A model generated the notes under the pieces. It worked only from the letters and a program-made list of their open reading frames with translations, was not told the origin of the DNA and ran no database searches. This document shows positions 1 to 7,025 of a stretch of 20,475 bases of DNA, piece by piece (position 1 is the stretch's first letter; every line of letters begins with the position of its first letter). The translations under genes were made by a program, and so were the position numbers. Source of the stretch: Chitinophagaceae bacterium (GTDB lineage Bacteria; Bacteroidota; Bacteroidia; Chitinophagales; Chitinophagaceae). The stretch lies in assembly GCA_025924755.1 (NCBI GenBank), contig JAICHT010000025.1, forward strand, positions 1 to 20,475, given 5' to 3'.

Positions 1-1
1 A

Positions 2-208
2 TCCCGAACCCTGAAAGAAATAGAGGAAATGCTGGAAAATCATTCTTTTATACGGGTACATCACTCCTACTTAATCAATATCAATGAAGTGAACAAATAT
101 GTAAAAGGAGAAGGTGGCTACCTGGTCATGTCTGACAGTTCAACTATAGATGTATCCCGCAGCCGGAAAGAAGCGCTTTTAAAAAAATTAATGAACAATA
201 AAAAGTAA
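2..208 (+). CDS. LytTR-family response regulator, C-terminal fragment (5' end outside window)
   Basis: The first 207 bases encode the last 68 residues of a LytTR DNA-binding domain, open at the window edge and ending at TAA 206-208. The core FIRVHHSYLININEV followed by GGYL and SRSRK is the typical end of LytTR domains, which bind DNA direct repeats as the output part of AgrA/LytR-type response regulators. No receiver domain is visible because the gene starts upstream of the window. The fragment aligns without gaps to the last 68 residues of the complete regulator at 19679-20431 (43 of 68 identical by my count), so the two are paralogues. A LytS-type kinase would be expected just upstream, as at the other locus (inference). 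Family assignment is certain; the regulon is unknown. Confidence 0.93.
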   Translation, partial: SRTLKEIEEMLENHSFIRVHHSYLININEVNKYVKGEGGYLVMSDSSTIDVSRSRKEALLKKLMNNKK

Positions 209-299
209 TATTCCTTACCACTTGCTCGCCCGCGCTTGCACAATAATCAATAAAACAGCCAGTTACTAAGTTCCCTTTCTTCACCGTCTTGCACCCGCA

Positions 300-307
300 T
301 AGTTTTG
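300..307 (+). promoter_or_regulatory. Bacteroidota -7 promoter box (TAGTTTTG)
   Basis: TAGTTTTG matches the TAnnTTTG -7 consensus of the Bacteroidota primary sigma factor exactly and lies 37 bases before the ATG at 345. No clear TTG-type -33 element is seen 19-21 bases upstream. It would drive the PepSY-like gene independently of the preceding regulator gene. Confidence 0.55.
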
Positions 308-344
308 TGCTGTCAACCTCCTTATCACTTTCAACACTTAAAAA

Positions 345-947
345 ATGAAAAAGCAAATCATCACTAAATTATGCGGGCTGTTATGTGCAACTGCTTCCAT
401 GAGCCCCTCCTTTTCACAAACTACTGCTATGCTGCCAAACCACATTTTCGATGCCAAAACTAATTTTGATTATACACTGGCTGTTTCCGACTATACTCCT
501 GCCGCTACAGCTGCTGTTCCTTTTACAAATGTGAGCACCAAAGTGCAGAATTCCTTTACCCGTTCTTTTGCTGATATTAAGAATGCACAATGGTATAAGC
601 TGAACAAAAGCATGTACCTGGCCACTTTTACCAACACTGACGGACGTACCACAAGAGCTTTCTTTTCTAAAAACGGCTTTATAGATTATGTAATTAATAA
701 AGGCGATGAAAAGAGCTTGCCAAAAGATGAACGGCACCTGATAAAAGCAGCGTATGTAGATTACAATATTGGTAAAGTGAGTGAAGTAAATGCAGCAGGC
801 ACAAACGTATGGGTAGTAAACCTGCAGGACGCTGATAATTTAATCATCGCCCGGATAGCAGATAACGGCTTAGATGAATTAGCCCACTATCAAACACATG
901 CCGCAGTAAAAGCTACAAGAAAAGGCACTGTGATCATTCCTAAATAA
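345..947 (+). CDS. Secreted PepSY-like protein of unknown function
   Basis: A 200-residue protein beginning with a Sec signal peptide (KK, a hydrophobic stretch, then a likely cut after SFSQ near residue 25). The mature part has two similar units. One has FADIKNAQWYKLNKSMYLATF followed by a strand-rich segment ending in GFIDYVIN. The second begins LPKDERHLIKAAYVDYNIGKV and ends DNGLDELAHY. This layout, an amphipathic helix, then an aromatic-containing beta meander, then a glycine-aspartate turn, is that of periplasmic PepSY-like/BLIP-fold proteins common in Bacteroidota. Their role is mostly unknown and no catalytic residues are evident. The start is fixed by the signal peptide and by the -7 box 37 bases upstream. 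The gene follows a LytTR regulator by 136 bases and ends before two hairpins. The family call is from fold-like pattern only. Confidence 0.72.
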   Translation: MKKQIITKLCGLLCATASMSPSFSQTTAMLPNHIFDAKTNFDYTLAVSDYTPAATAAVPFTNVSTKVQNSFTRSFADIKNAQWYKLNKSMYLATFTNTDGRTTRAFFSKNGFIDYVINKGDEKSLPKDERHLIKAAYVDYNIGKVSEVNAAGTNVWVVNLQDADNLIIARIADNGLDELAHYQTHAAVKATRKGTVIIPK

Positions 948-978
948 CCATCCCTAACCAGTTATCCAACAGGTTAAC

Positions 979-999
979 AGCCTCCTTCTTATGGAGGCT
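979..999. terminator. Short hairpin downstream of the PepSY-like gene
   Basis: AGCCTCC (979-985) pairs with GGAGGCT (993-999) around a 7-base loop, 32 bases after the stop at 947. It is followed only by a weak CAATTTAT tract. It may act with the larger hairpin at 1010-1039 to end transcription. Confidence 0.4.
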
Positions 1000-1009
1000 C
1001 AATTTATGC

Positions 1010-1039
1010 AAGAAGCACCAGTACATACTGGTGCTTCTT
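1010..1039. terminator. Strong inverted repeat between convergent genes, probable bidirectional terminator
   Basis: AAGAAGCACCAGTA (1010-1023) is followed after two bases by its exact reverse complement at 1026-1039, giving about 12 usable base pairs with a small loop. It lies between the stops of the plus-strand gene (947) and the minus-strand DUF3072 gene (1096), the usual place for a shared terminator. U-tracts on both sides are weak, so termination strength is uncertain. Confidence 0.6.
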
Positions 1040-1095
1040 AATATCAAATCATTGTACTTCAAAAACTAATAGCACACTTCTTAACTGGTGTTTGT

Positions 1096-1389
1096 TTACT
1101 TATCCAATCCTCTTCTGGTTTTATGCTGTAATTCATCAATTTTTTTTGAAGCTTCTGCTTTTGACAAGTTTTCATCCGGCTGCTCACCCGCCTCCTGCGA
1201 TAAGGTATTCAAATAAGAACGTTGAGCGCCGGTCATCTGCTCGTCGCCGGTTGTCCATTCATCCGGATCTTTTACGGTATTGCTTCTACCGTTAGCTGCA
1301 TTATCTGGCTGGCTATATTGCTCCGCCTTTGCCTGGTTACCCGAAAAGTTGCTTTGTCCTGATTCGTTGCCTATATTTTCTTTATTCAT
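1096..1389 (-). CDS. DUF3072 domain protein, small hydrophilic
   Basis: A 97-residue protein. The C-terminal half carries the DUF3072 signature: DPDEWTTGDEQMTGAQRSYL, then TLSQEAGE, then LSKAEASKKIDELQ. The N-terminal 45 residues are low-complexity and rich in Asn, Gln, Gly and Ser, probably disordered. There is no signal peptide or membrane segment, so it is likely cytoplasmic. An upstream ATG at 1431 would add 14 hydrophobic residues. I prefer the ATG at 1389 because the upstream stretch coincides with a motif shared with the neighbouring small gene. The function of DUF3072 is not established; members are short and often near stress genes (general impression). The gene is convergent with the PepSY-like gene and codirectional with the next small gene. 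Confidence 0.82.
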   Translation of the reverse strand: MNKENIGNESGQSNFSGNQAKAEQYSQPDNAANGRSNTVKDPDEWTTGDEQMTGAQRSYLNTLSQEAGEQPDENLSKAEASKKIDELQHKTRRGLDK

Positions 1390-1414
1390 AGTACTAATAT
1401 TTTTAGTAAAACCA

Positions 1415-1430
1415 TACAAAAAGCAAACCA
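1415..1430 (-). promoter_or_regulatory. Motif TGGTTTGCTTTTTGTA upstream of the DUF3072 gene
   Basis: On the minus strand this 16-mer ends 25 bases before the ATG at 1389. It is identical at 15 of 16 positions to the motif at 1711-1726, which sits 26 bases before the neighbouring gene's ATG. The pairing of sequence and position suggests a shared promoter or operator; the sigma factor or regulator is unknown. Confidence 0.45.
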
Positions 1431-1462
1431 ACTTTATAATATCATAATTTAATTAATGATGC

Positions 1463-1684
1463 TTAAGAATTGTTAGCTCCGCTATTTTGTGGACGATTGT
1501 TTTCGTCTGGCCTATTTCCCCTTCCTGCTTTTTGTTCTGGCGAATCCTGCATCATATCAGACATAGAATGCGAATTATTAGTACTGTGCGGCTGACCCTG
1601 AGGTGGTATGTCTTGCTCTGTCCCTTCATGGTGGGGGCTATCCTGGTAATTGGTAGATCCTGCTTCTTTCTTTTCTGATATCAT
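1463..1684 (-). CDS. Small hydrophilic protein of unknown function
   Basis: A 73-residue protein starting MISEKKEAGSTNYQ and very rich in Asn, Gln, Ser, Pro, Gly, His and charged residues, with SMSDMMQDSPEQKAG in the middle and a PDENNRPQNSGANNS tail. It has no hydrophobic core, signal or membrane segment and is probably disordered. A longer reading from ATG 1756 would add 24 aromatic, hydrophobic residues encoded by an AT-rich stretch. I reject it because that stretch contains the motif shared with the DUF3072 gene. The shared motif and similar composition suggest co-regulation with the DUF3072 gene, perhaps in stress or stationary phase (inference). I do not recognise a family. That it is a gene at all rests on composition and upstream motif, so confidence is moderate. 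Confidence 0.55.
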   Translation of the reverse strand: MISEKKEAGSTNYQDSPHHEGTEQDIPPQGQPHSTNNSHSMSDMMQDSPEQKAGRGNRPDENNRPQNSGANNS

Positions 1685-1710
1685 AAAAATAAATTTTGTA
1701 TACCAATTGT

Positions 1711-1726
1711 TACAAAAAACAAACCA
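1711..1726 (-). promoter_or_regulatory. Motif TGGTTTGTTTTTTGTA upstream of the small hydrophilic gene
   Basis: Second copy of the motif at 1415-1430, 26 bases before ATG 1684. Downstream of each copy, on the minus strand, lie TACTAAAAAT and TATACAAAAT respectively, which could be the matching -10-like element at 15 and 17 bases from the TTTG. This is only a two-site comparison. Confidence 0.45.
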
Positions 1727-1833
1727 CGAGATGAAGTAATCAAAAAATGCCTTCATACCATTTTTAACCTGTAGGTATTAATTTATGACTATGGCATTAC
1801 AATACCTTTAAAACTTACCCAAAAGAGTAATCG

Positions 1834-1841
1834 TATCTTTG
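1834..1841 (+). promoter_or_regulatory. Bacteroidota -7 promoter box (TATCTTTG) of mnmA
   Basis: TATCTTTG is an exact TAnnTTTG match ending only 10 bases before the mnmA ATG. The transcript would therefore have a leader of just a few bases. Confidence 0.6.
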
Positions 1842-1851
1842 CACACTTATT

Positions 1852-2958
1852 ATGAGCAGCAAAGGAAAAGTTTTAGTGGCTATGAGCGGCGGTATTGACA
1901 GTACGGTTACCGCATTAATGCTTCATCAACAAGGGTATGAAGTAGTGGGTATTACTATGAAAACATGGGACTATGCAGCCAGCGGCGGCGGTAAAAAAGA
2001 AACCGGCTGCTGTAACCTGGATAGTTTTAATGATGCCCGTATGGCGGCGGTGGAGCATGGCTTTCCGCATTATATACTGGATATCAGGGAAGAGTTCGGC
2101 TCGTTTGTAGTAGAAAATTTTGTAGACGAATATCTCGCTGGCCGTACTCCCAATCCATGTGTATTATGCAATACCCATATTAAATGGCGGGCACTTTTAA
2201 AAAGAGCCGATGCACTTGGGTGCGACTATATAGCCACCGGCCACTATGCATCCGTATATCAGCATACCAACGGCCGCTTTGTGATCACCAAAGGTGTAGA
2301 TGAAACCAAAGATCAAAGCTATGTACTGTGGGGATTGCAGCAAGATTTGCTGAGCCGTACCTTATTGCCTTTAGGCGGCTACCGCAAAACAGAAATCCGA
2401 CAGATGGCATATGACTTTGGATACCCCGAACTGGCTAAAAAAAGCGAGAGCTACGAAATATGTTTTGTTCCGGATAATGATTACCGCGGCTTTTTAAAGC
2501 GCAAAGTAGAAGGGCTGGAAGAAAAAGTATCGGGCGGGTATTTTGTAGATAAAGCCGGCAATATATTAGGCTCACATAAAGGATACCCTTTTTATACCAT
2601 TGGCCAACGTAAAGGGCTGGAGATTGCATTGGGAAAGCCAACGTATGTTACGGAAATTATTCCCCAAACCAATACGGTGGTTTTAGGTGATGAACAAGAC
2701 CTGGAAAAAGAAGAGATGCAGGTAGGTAAGATCAACTGGATAAAATACGATGGCTTACAACACGAAACGGAAGTGCTGACAAAAATCCGGTACAAAGACA
2801 AAGGCAGTATATCTGCGCTGCTGCCGGACGGTGATAAGGCCACCGTACGTTTTTATGAAAAAGCCAAAGGCATTGCTCCCGGCCAAAGCGCTGTTTTTTA
2901 CGATGGAGACGACGTAATTGGCGGCGGAATTATTCAAGGGGTTCCTTTTGGTGTGTAG
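1852..2958 (+). CDS. mnmA: tRNA-uridine 2-sulfurtransferase MnmA
   Basis: A 368-residue cytoplasmic enzyme that thiolates U34 at C2 in the tRNAs for Lys, Glu and Gln, by ATP-dependent adenylation and sulfur transfer. The N-terminal PP-loop AMSGGIDSTV is at residues 10-19, with the GCCNLDSFNDA segment at 52-62. The catalytic cysteine lies in NPCVLCN (Cys103) and the persulfide cysteine in ESYEICFVPD (Cys204). GHYA (130-133) and DQSYVLW (154-160) are tRNA/ATP contact motifs of the family. The C-terminal beta-barrel runs to IGGGIIQ near the end. Length is normal for MnmA. The start follows a TAnnTTTG box by 10 bases, leaving almost no 5' leader. It is flanked by a divergent small gene and, 88 bases downstream, a lipoprotein gene. 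The sulfur donor partners are not in the window. Confidence 0.97.
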   Translation: MSSKGKVLVAMSGGIDSTVTALMLHQQGYEVVGITMKTWDYAASGGGKKETGCCNLDSFNDARMAAVEHGFPHYILDIREEFGSFVVENFVDEYLAGRTPNPCVLCNTHIKWRALLKRADALGCDYIATGHYASVYQHTNGRFVITKGVDETKDQSYVLWGLQQDLLSRTLLPLGGYRKTEIRQMAYDFGYPELAKKSESYEICFVPDNDYRGFLKRKVEGLEEKVSGGYFVDKAGNILGSHKGYPFYTIGQRKGLEIALGKPTYVTEIIPQTNTVVLGDEQDLEKEEMQVGKINWIKYDGLQHETEVLTKIRYKDKGSISALLPDGDKATVRFYEKAKGIAPGQSAVFYDGDDVIGGGIIQGVPFGV

Positions 2959-3046
2959 TATAGAAGTTCCCATCTTTTATTATTAGTTTTATGCAGTAAT
3001 AATGCTTTTAAATTGTTGACGTTATTACGTATGAATCCTTTTACTT

Positions 3047-3811
3047 ATGAGATTGACTGCTTTACCTTTTATCTGCCTTATCCTGCCAGCCTTTTTAATT
3101 ATCAGTTGCAAAAAAGAAGTGGCTCATTTTCAAACGGAGACTATAAGCGATTATATGCCGCTGCAACCAGGCAAATACCTGATATACCAGGTAGATTCTA
3201 CCGTATTTACCAATTTTGGCCGTACTGAAGAAGTCCATTCATACCAGGAAAAAGATGTGGTGGATACCTTAATAACCGACAACTTAAACCGGCCAAGTTA
3301 TAGAGTGTATCGTTATTTAAGAGATAGTGCAGGTACAGGAAACTGGCAGCCCATTTCCACGTATTTTATTACGCCGGTAGCCAACGGCGTAGAAGTGATA
3401 GATGATAATTTAAGAACGCTGAACCTAATAGTACCGATACAACAAGGAACCACCTGGAAAGGCAATCGTTATCTGCCTACAGAACCTTACAGCGACCAAT
3501 ACAGTTTTAATAACGATGATAATATGAGTGATTGGAATTATACCATGGATAGTACCAACGAAACCCTGTCCCTCAACGGGCAAACGTATGACAATGTGGT
3601 TAAAATAACGGCAGAAGATGAAACCATCAACTTCCCGATAACCGATCCGCAATCCTATGCCTCGCAAAGCTATGCCGTTGAAAAATATGCAAAAGGAATC
3701 GGCTTGATTTATAAAGAACTGATACTTTGGGAGTACCAGCCTAATATTGGCGGCGCAAGTCCTTACCAAACCGGTTTCGGTATTAAAAGAACGTTGCTAG
3801 ATCACAATTAA
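3047..3811 (+). CDS. Lipoprotein of unknown function, paired with the S8 protease gene
   Basis: A 254-residue protein with an SPII signal: MRLTALPF, a hydrophobic core, lipobox IISC (Cys21), then KKE. The mature protein begins after a short linker with DYMPLQPGKYLIYQVDSTV, a lead-in I associate with many small Bacteroidota lipoproteins. It continues as a strand-rich domain with GTTWKGNRY, LNGQTYDNVVKI and YAKGIGLIYKEL. No catalytic motif is seen. It is probably anchored in the outer or inner membrane with its domain in the periplasm or at the surface. The lipobox fixes the start region. The stop is 14 bases before the S8 protease start, so the two are probably co-transcribed. The function is unknown; a link to the protease (chaperone, inhibitor or receptor) is only suggested by the arrangement. 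Confidence 0.82.
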   Translation: MRLTALPFICLILPAFLIISCKKEVAHFQTETISDYMPLQPGKYLIYQVDSTVFTNFGRTEEVHSYQEKDVVDTLITDNLNRPSYRVYRYLRDSAGTGNWQPISTYFITPVANGVEVIDDNLRTLNLIVPIQQGTTWKGNRYLPTEPYSDQYSFNNDDNMSDWNYTMDSTNETLSLNGQTYDNVVKITAEDETINFPITDPQSYASQSYAVEKYAKGIGLIYKELILWEYQPNIGGASPYQTGFGIKRTLLDHN

Positions 3812-3825
3812 CGACAAAAGGCTTT

Positions 3826-5811
3826 ATGAAAAGATTTGTTATTGGGTTGCTGGCAATGCTTTTAGTACATAACAGTTTTGCACAGGCACGTTATTTAATC
3901 CGTTTTAAAAATAAATCCTTTTCGCCCTATACGCTTACGGCTCCTGCCGCCTATTTATCGCCGCGGGCCATTGACCGGCGAACCCGCTACCATATATCCA
4001 TTGACAGCACAGATCTTCCGGTAACGCCTGCTTACCTTGATAGTATAAAAACTGTTCCGAACGTAGTAATATTGAATGTTTCCAAATGGCTGAACCAGGT
4101 TTCTATACAAACAGATGATGCCGCTGCCCTAGCCAAAATCAATACCTTTTCTTTTGTAATTTCTGCGGCGCCAATAGCCAACACTATTACAAGTTCCAAT
4201 AATAACAATGTAGAAAAAACAGTAATCACAACTGCCCAGTCTTCGCCTCTGAAAGTTCAAAATATATTAACCGATTATTATAGCTATGGCAGTGCCTACA
4301 ACCAGATACATATTCATAACGGAGAGTTTTTACACAACATCGGCCTGCAGGGCCAGCAGATGATTATTGGTATGCTGGACGCTGGTTTTTATCAATACAC
4401 CTCGCTAAAAGCTTTTGATAGTATCAATGCACATGGGCAGGTTTTAGGTACCTGGGATTTTGTAAACCGCGAGGCCAGCGTGGTAGAAGATCATTATCAT
4501 GGTATGGAATGCCTTTCTACTATAGCGGCAAATATTCCAGGCACTTTTGTAGGCACCGCACCACAAGCCAACTTTTATCTTTTTAAAACAGAAGATATCA
4601 CCTCGGAATACCCCATTGAAGAACTCAACTGGGTATGTGGGGCAGAACGCATTGACAGTGCAGGGGGCGATATAATTTCTTCTTCTTTAGGATATAATCA
4701 ATTTGACAATGCAGCCTTTAATCATACGTATGCCGACCTAAATGGCAATACCACCATAGCGGCTATGGGTGCTGAATTGGCAGCCAAAAAAGGCATATTG
4801 GTATTGGTGGCTGCCGGCAATTCGGGTACTGATAGCTGGCATTACATTGATACGCCGGCTGATGCAGATAGTGTGCTGGCAGTAGGCGCGGTAAATGCCA
4901 GCGGACAGCCCGGTAGTTTTTCAAGCTATGGGCCTTCTGCCGATGGACGTATAAAACCTGATATCGCTTCACTGGGAGTTAATACTACGGTGCAAAAAGT
5001 GGGCAATACCATTGGTACGGAAACGGGCACCTCTTTATCCTGCCCAAATATGGCTGGCCTTGCTACCTGCCTGTGGCAAGGGTTTCAGGAGTTTAATAAT
5101 ATAAAGATTATTTCTGCATTAAAACAGGCGGGCAGCATAGCATCTGCGCCGGATAACCGCATTGGATATGGTATACCGGATGTAAAAAAAGCAGTTATGA
5201 ATTTGATTAAAGAGTTTGCTACTTCTTCTGTAGCCATTAATAATTGTATGGCAACAATCAGTTGGACCAGTAAAGATGTGGCTAAGATGAAATATGAAAT
5301 AGAACGAAAAACGGCAGACCAAACGAGCTTTGTAAAAATTGCGGATAAATGGGGAGCGGGAAATACTTTCGCTACTCATACTTACCAGTTTACAGACACA
5401 TTGGTAAACGTTCCCGCGGGTACAATTGCCTACCGCGTTCACCAGGTTATTGATACGGCGGCAAGTGGTTTTATGGCAGACTATATTGATACGGCCAGTA
5501 TTATGTTAGATGCCTCCTGTGTAGTACCGGCAGTTGATCCGGTTACCGAAAATGCAGCAACTATTACGCTACTGCCAAATCCGGCCACGACTTTTTTTAC
5601 CATCAATATGGCATCTGCGGCTCCTGTTTCTGATTTGAAAATCCGGATTATAAATAATATAGGACAGACAGTATTAATGATGCAGCAATCCAAGCCTGCA
5701 CACGCCCATATGATTCGTGTACCTATTGCTAATCTTGCTTCAGGAAAATATTACGTGAGTATATATGATGGAAGTAAATTGATAACTACCCGACAATTGC
5801 TTAAGTTATGA
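3826..5811 (+). CDS. S8 (subtilisin-like) serine protease with T9SS C-terminal sorting domain
   Basis: A 661-residue secreted protease. Sec signal peptide at residues 1-20 (MKRFVIGLLAMLLVHNSFAQ), then a propeptide-like region to about 150. The peptidase S8 domain carries the complete triad: Asp185 in GMLDAGF, His225 in HYHGMECLSTIAA, and Ser403 in GTSLSCPNMAG. The oxyanion Asn332 is in VAAGNSG. A fibronectin-like segment (about 465-565) follows. The last about 80 residues (LLPNPATTFF, then LKIRIINNIGQTV, then LASGKYYVSIYDG) form a type-A T9SS sorting domain, which directs export across the outer membrane with attachment or release. It lies 14 bases after the lipoprotein gene and its 3' end overlaps the convergent rRNA methyltransferase by 6 bases. 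Substrates are unknown. Family, fold and export route are firm from motifs. Confidence 0.95.
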   Translation: MKRFVIGLLAMLLVHNSFAQARYLIRFKNKSFSPYTLTAPAAYLSPRAIDRRTRYHISIDSTDLPVTPAYLDSIKTVPNVVILNVSKWLNQVSIQTDDAAALAKINTFSFVISAAPIANTITSSNNNNVEKTVITTAQSSPLKVQNILTDYYSYGSAYNQIHIHNGEFLHNIGLQGQQMIIGMLDAGFYQYTSLKAFDSINAHGQVLGTWDFVNREASVVEDHYHGMECLSTIAANIPGTFVGTAPQANFYLFKTEDITSEYPIEELNWVCGAERIDSAGGDIISSSLGYNQFDNAAFNHTYADLNGNTTIAAMGAELAAKKGILVLVAAGNSGTDSWHYIDTPADADSVLAVGAVNASGQPGSFSSYGPSADGRIKPDIASLGVNTTVQKVGNTIGTETGTSLSCPNMAGLATCLWQGFQEFNNIKIISALKQAGSIASAPDNRIGYGIPDVKKAVMNLIKEFATSSVAINNCMATISWTSKDVAKMKYEIERKTADQTSFVKIADKWGAGNTFATHTYQFTDTLVNVPAGTIAYRVHQVIDTAASGFMADYIDTASIMLDASCVVPAVDPVTENAATITLLPNPATTFFTINMASAAPVSDLKIRIINNIGQTVLMMQQSKPAHAHMIRVPIANLASGKYYVSIYDGSKLITTRQLLKL

Positions 5812-6969
5812 CTGCTGAAACAGTGCTGCAAATAAGGTATCGGCTTTGGCAGTATATCCTTTAAAATAATCCATACTCAATAAAGTCAACGACAAGTGCT
5901 GCCGAATAAAATTGACCACTTCTTCATTTTCTTCTTTAAAAACCGAACAAGTGCAATACAAAAAATAAGCAGCAGGTTTCAGGCTTTTTACAGCATTGCT
6001 TACAATGGCCTTTTGCAAATTTGAATAATAAGTGATTTTCCCCTGTTCAAATAAATAAAGCTGCTCCGGTGTGCGGCTCCATGTGCCCGACCCGCTGCAC
6101 GGCGCATCACAAAGTACCAGGTCAAACTTATTTTTATATTGAAAATCCGGAGCTGACAGATCGCCTACAAACGCATGATATTGGCTAATTCCGGCACGTT
6201 GAAACCTGTTCTTTAAATTTACTAATATATTTTTTCGTATGTCGGATACCGTTAGTGCTATTGACGGAAACGCATCATGCAGTAATATAGATTTTCCACC
6301 ACTGGCGGCGCAGCAATCCCAGCCTGTTTCCAGCCTTTCTCTATCCCCATTTTTTATTAGCGGCTGCAATATTTGCTGCGAATTGATATCCTGTACTACC
6401 ACTTCTTCGTCCGGCAATAGTATTGCATCCACTTTAGATGTATTTGGCAACGAGATGGTATCTAATCCTACCAATTTAAAATCAAGTTTTGCTTCCTGCA
6501 GTTTTTGCAATACCGTTGTTTTCTTTCCGGGTCTTATTCGTAAATATATATCCGGCTGTATTAAGAAAGAAGTACAAAATAACGGGTACGCTATTTCATT
6601 GGACAGCGCTTCTTTGAAAGGGAAAATGGCTGTTGCATCAAATGGAAACCGCTCATTTATAAATTGAATTTTTTGAGCCACCGGTTCATCTGCACGTATA
6701 TTCCACTCCGGTTTTTTTTGAGCTAGTAGGATATTAGCACCGGTACACAAAAACAACGATACCAGCAGCTTTTCTTCCAGGTCTAAATGAGGCAAAGCCT
6801 TACCCAGCCTGAAAAAAGAATAACAAATCTGCGTAATGTACTTTCTATCTCTGGAGCCAAATTGCTTATGCGCAGCAAAATATTTTTTTACGTAATAATG
6901 GAAAGGCTCGCTGCCTTGGTATGCCTTTAATATAGTAGCGGCGGTATTAAAATAAGCAGATACAAACAT
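5806..6969 (-). CDS. RsmB/NOP-family RNA (cytosine-C5) methyltransferase
   Basis: A 387-residue SAM-dependent enzyme of the RsmB/RsmF/NOP2 class that methylates cytosine C5 in rRNA (or tRNA). The N-terminal about 130 residues are helical like the NusB-like/PUA-bearing region. SAM motif I is WDCCAASGGKS (217-226), motif II is VSDIRKN (241-247), and motif IV is DAPCSGSGTW with Cys291, the product-release cysteine. Motif VI is YCTCSVFKEENEE with Cys341, the likely nucleophile. The usual PGG of motif I is SGG here. The start ATG at 6969 is only 12 bases past a strong terminator stem of the preceding gene. No stronger in-frame start lies close inside. Its 3' end overlaps the protease gene by 6 bases tail-to-tail. 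The target site cannot be told from sequence; RsmB (C967 of 16S) is one possibility. Confidence 0.9.
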   Translation of the reverse strand: MFVSAYFNTAATILKAYQGSEPFHYYVKKYFAAHKQFGSRDRKYITQICYSFFRLGKALPHLDLEEKLLVSLFLCTGANILLAQKKPEWNIRADEPVAQKIQFINERFPFDATAIFPFKEALSNEIAYPLFCTSFLIQPDIYLRIRPGKKTTVLQKLQEAKLDFKLVGLDTISLPNTSKVDAILLPDEEVVVQDINSQQILQPLIKNGDRERLETGWDCCAASGGKSILLHDAFPSIALTVSDIRKNILVNLKNRFQRAGISQYHAFVGDLSAPDFQYKNKFDLVLCDAPCSGSGTWSRTPEQLYLFEQGKITYYSNLQKAIVSNAVKSLKPAAYFLYCTCSVFKEENEEVVNFIRQHLSLTLLSMDYFKGYTAKADTLFAALFQQS

Positions 6970-6981
6970 CCATAAAAATAA

Positions 6982-7008
6982 AAAGCGATTGTCGGGTACA
7001 ATCGCTTT
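6982..7008 (-). terminator. Rho-independent terminator of the YD-like lipoprotein gene
   Basis: AAAGCGATTGT (6982-6992) and ACAATCGCTTT (6998-7008) form a perfect 11-bp stem with a 5-base loop. Read on the minus strand it is followed directly by TTTATTTTTA. It sits 17 bases after the stop of the 7026-7865 gene and 12 bases before the start of the next gene on the same strand. Confidence 0.9.
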
Positions 7009-7025
7009 AGTATATAAAATTAAAT

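Noticed and set aside
1092..1295. Plus-strand 67-codon frame opposite the DUF3072 gene
   Set aside because: The minus-strand reading has the DUF3072 signature; this frame has no recognisable features.
6239..6667. 142-codon plus-strand frame inside the rRNA methyltransferase gene
   Set aside because: Antisense shadow of a gene with complete family motifs; no promoter or plausible domain.
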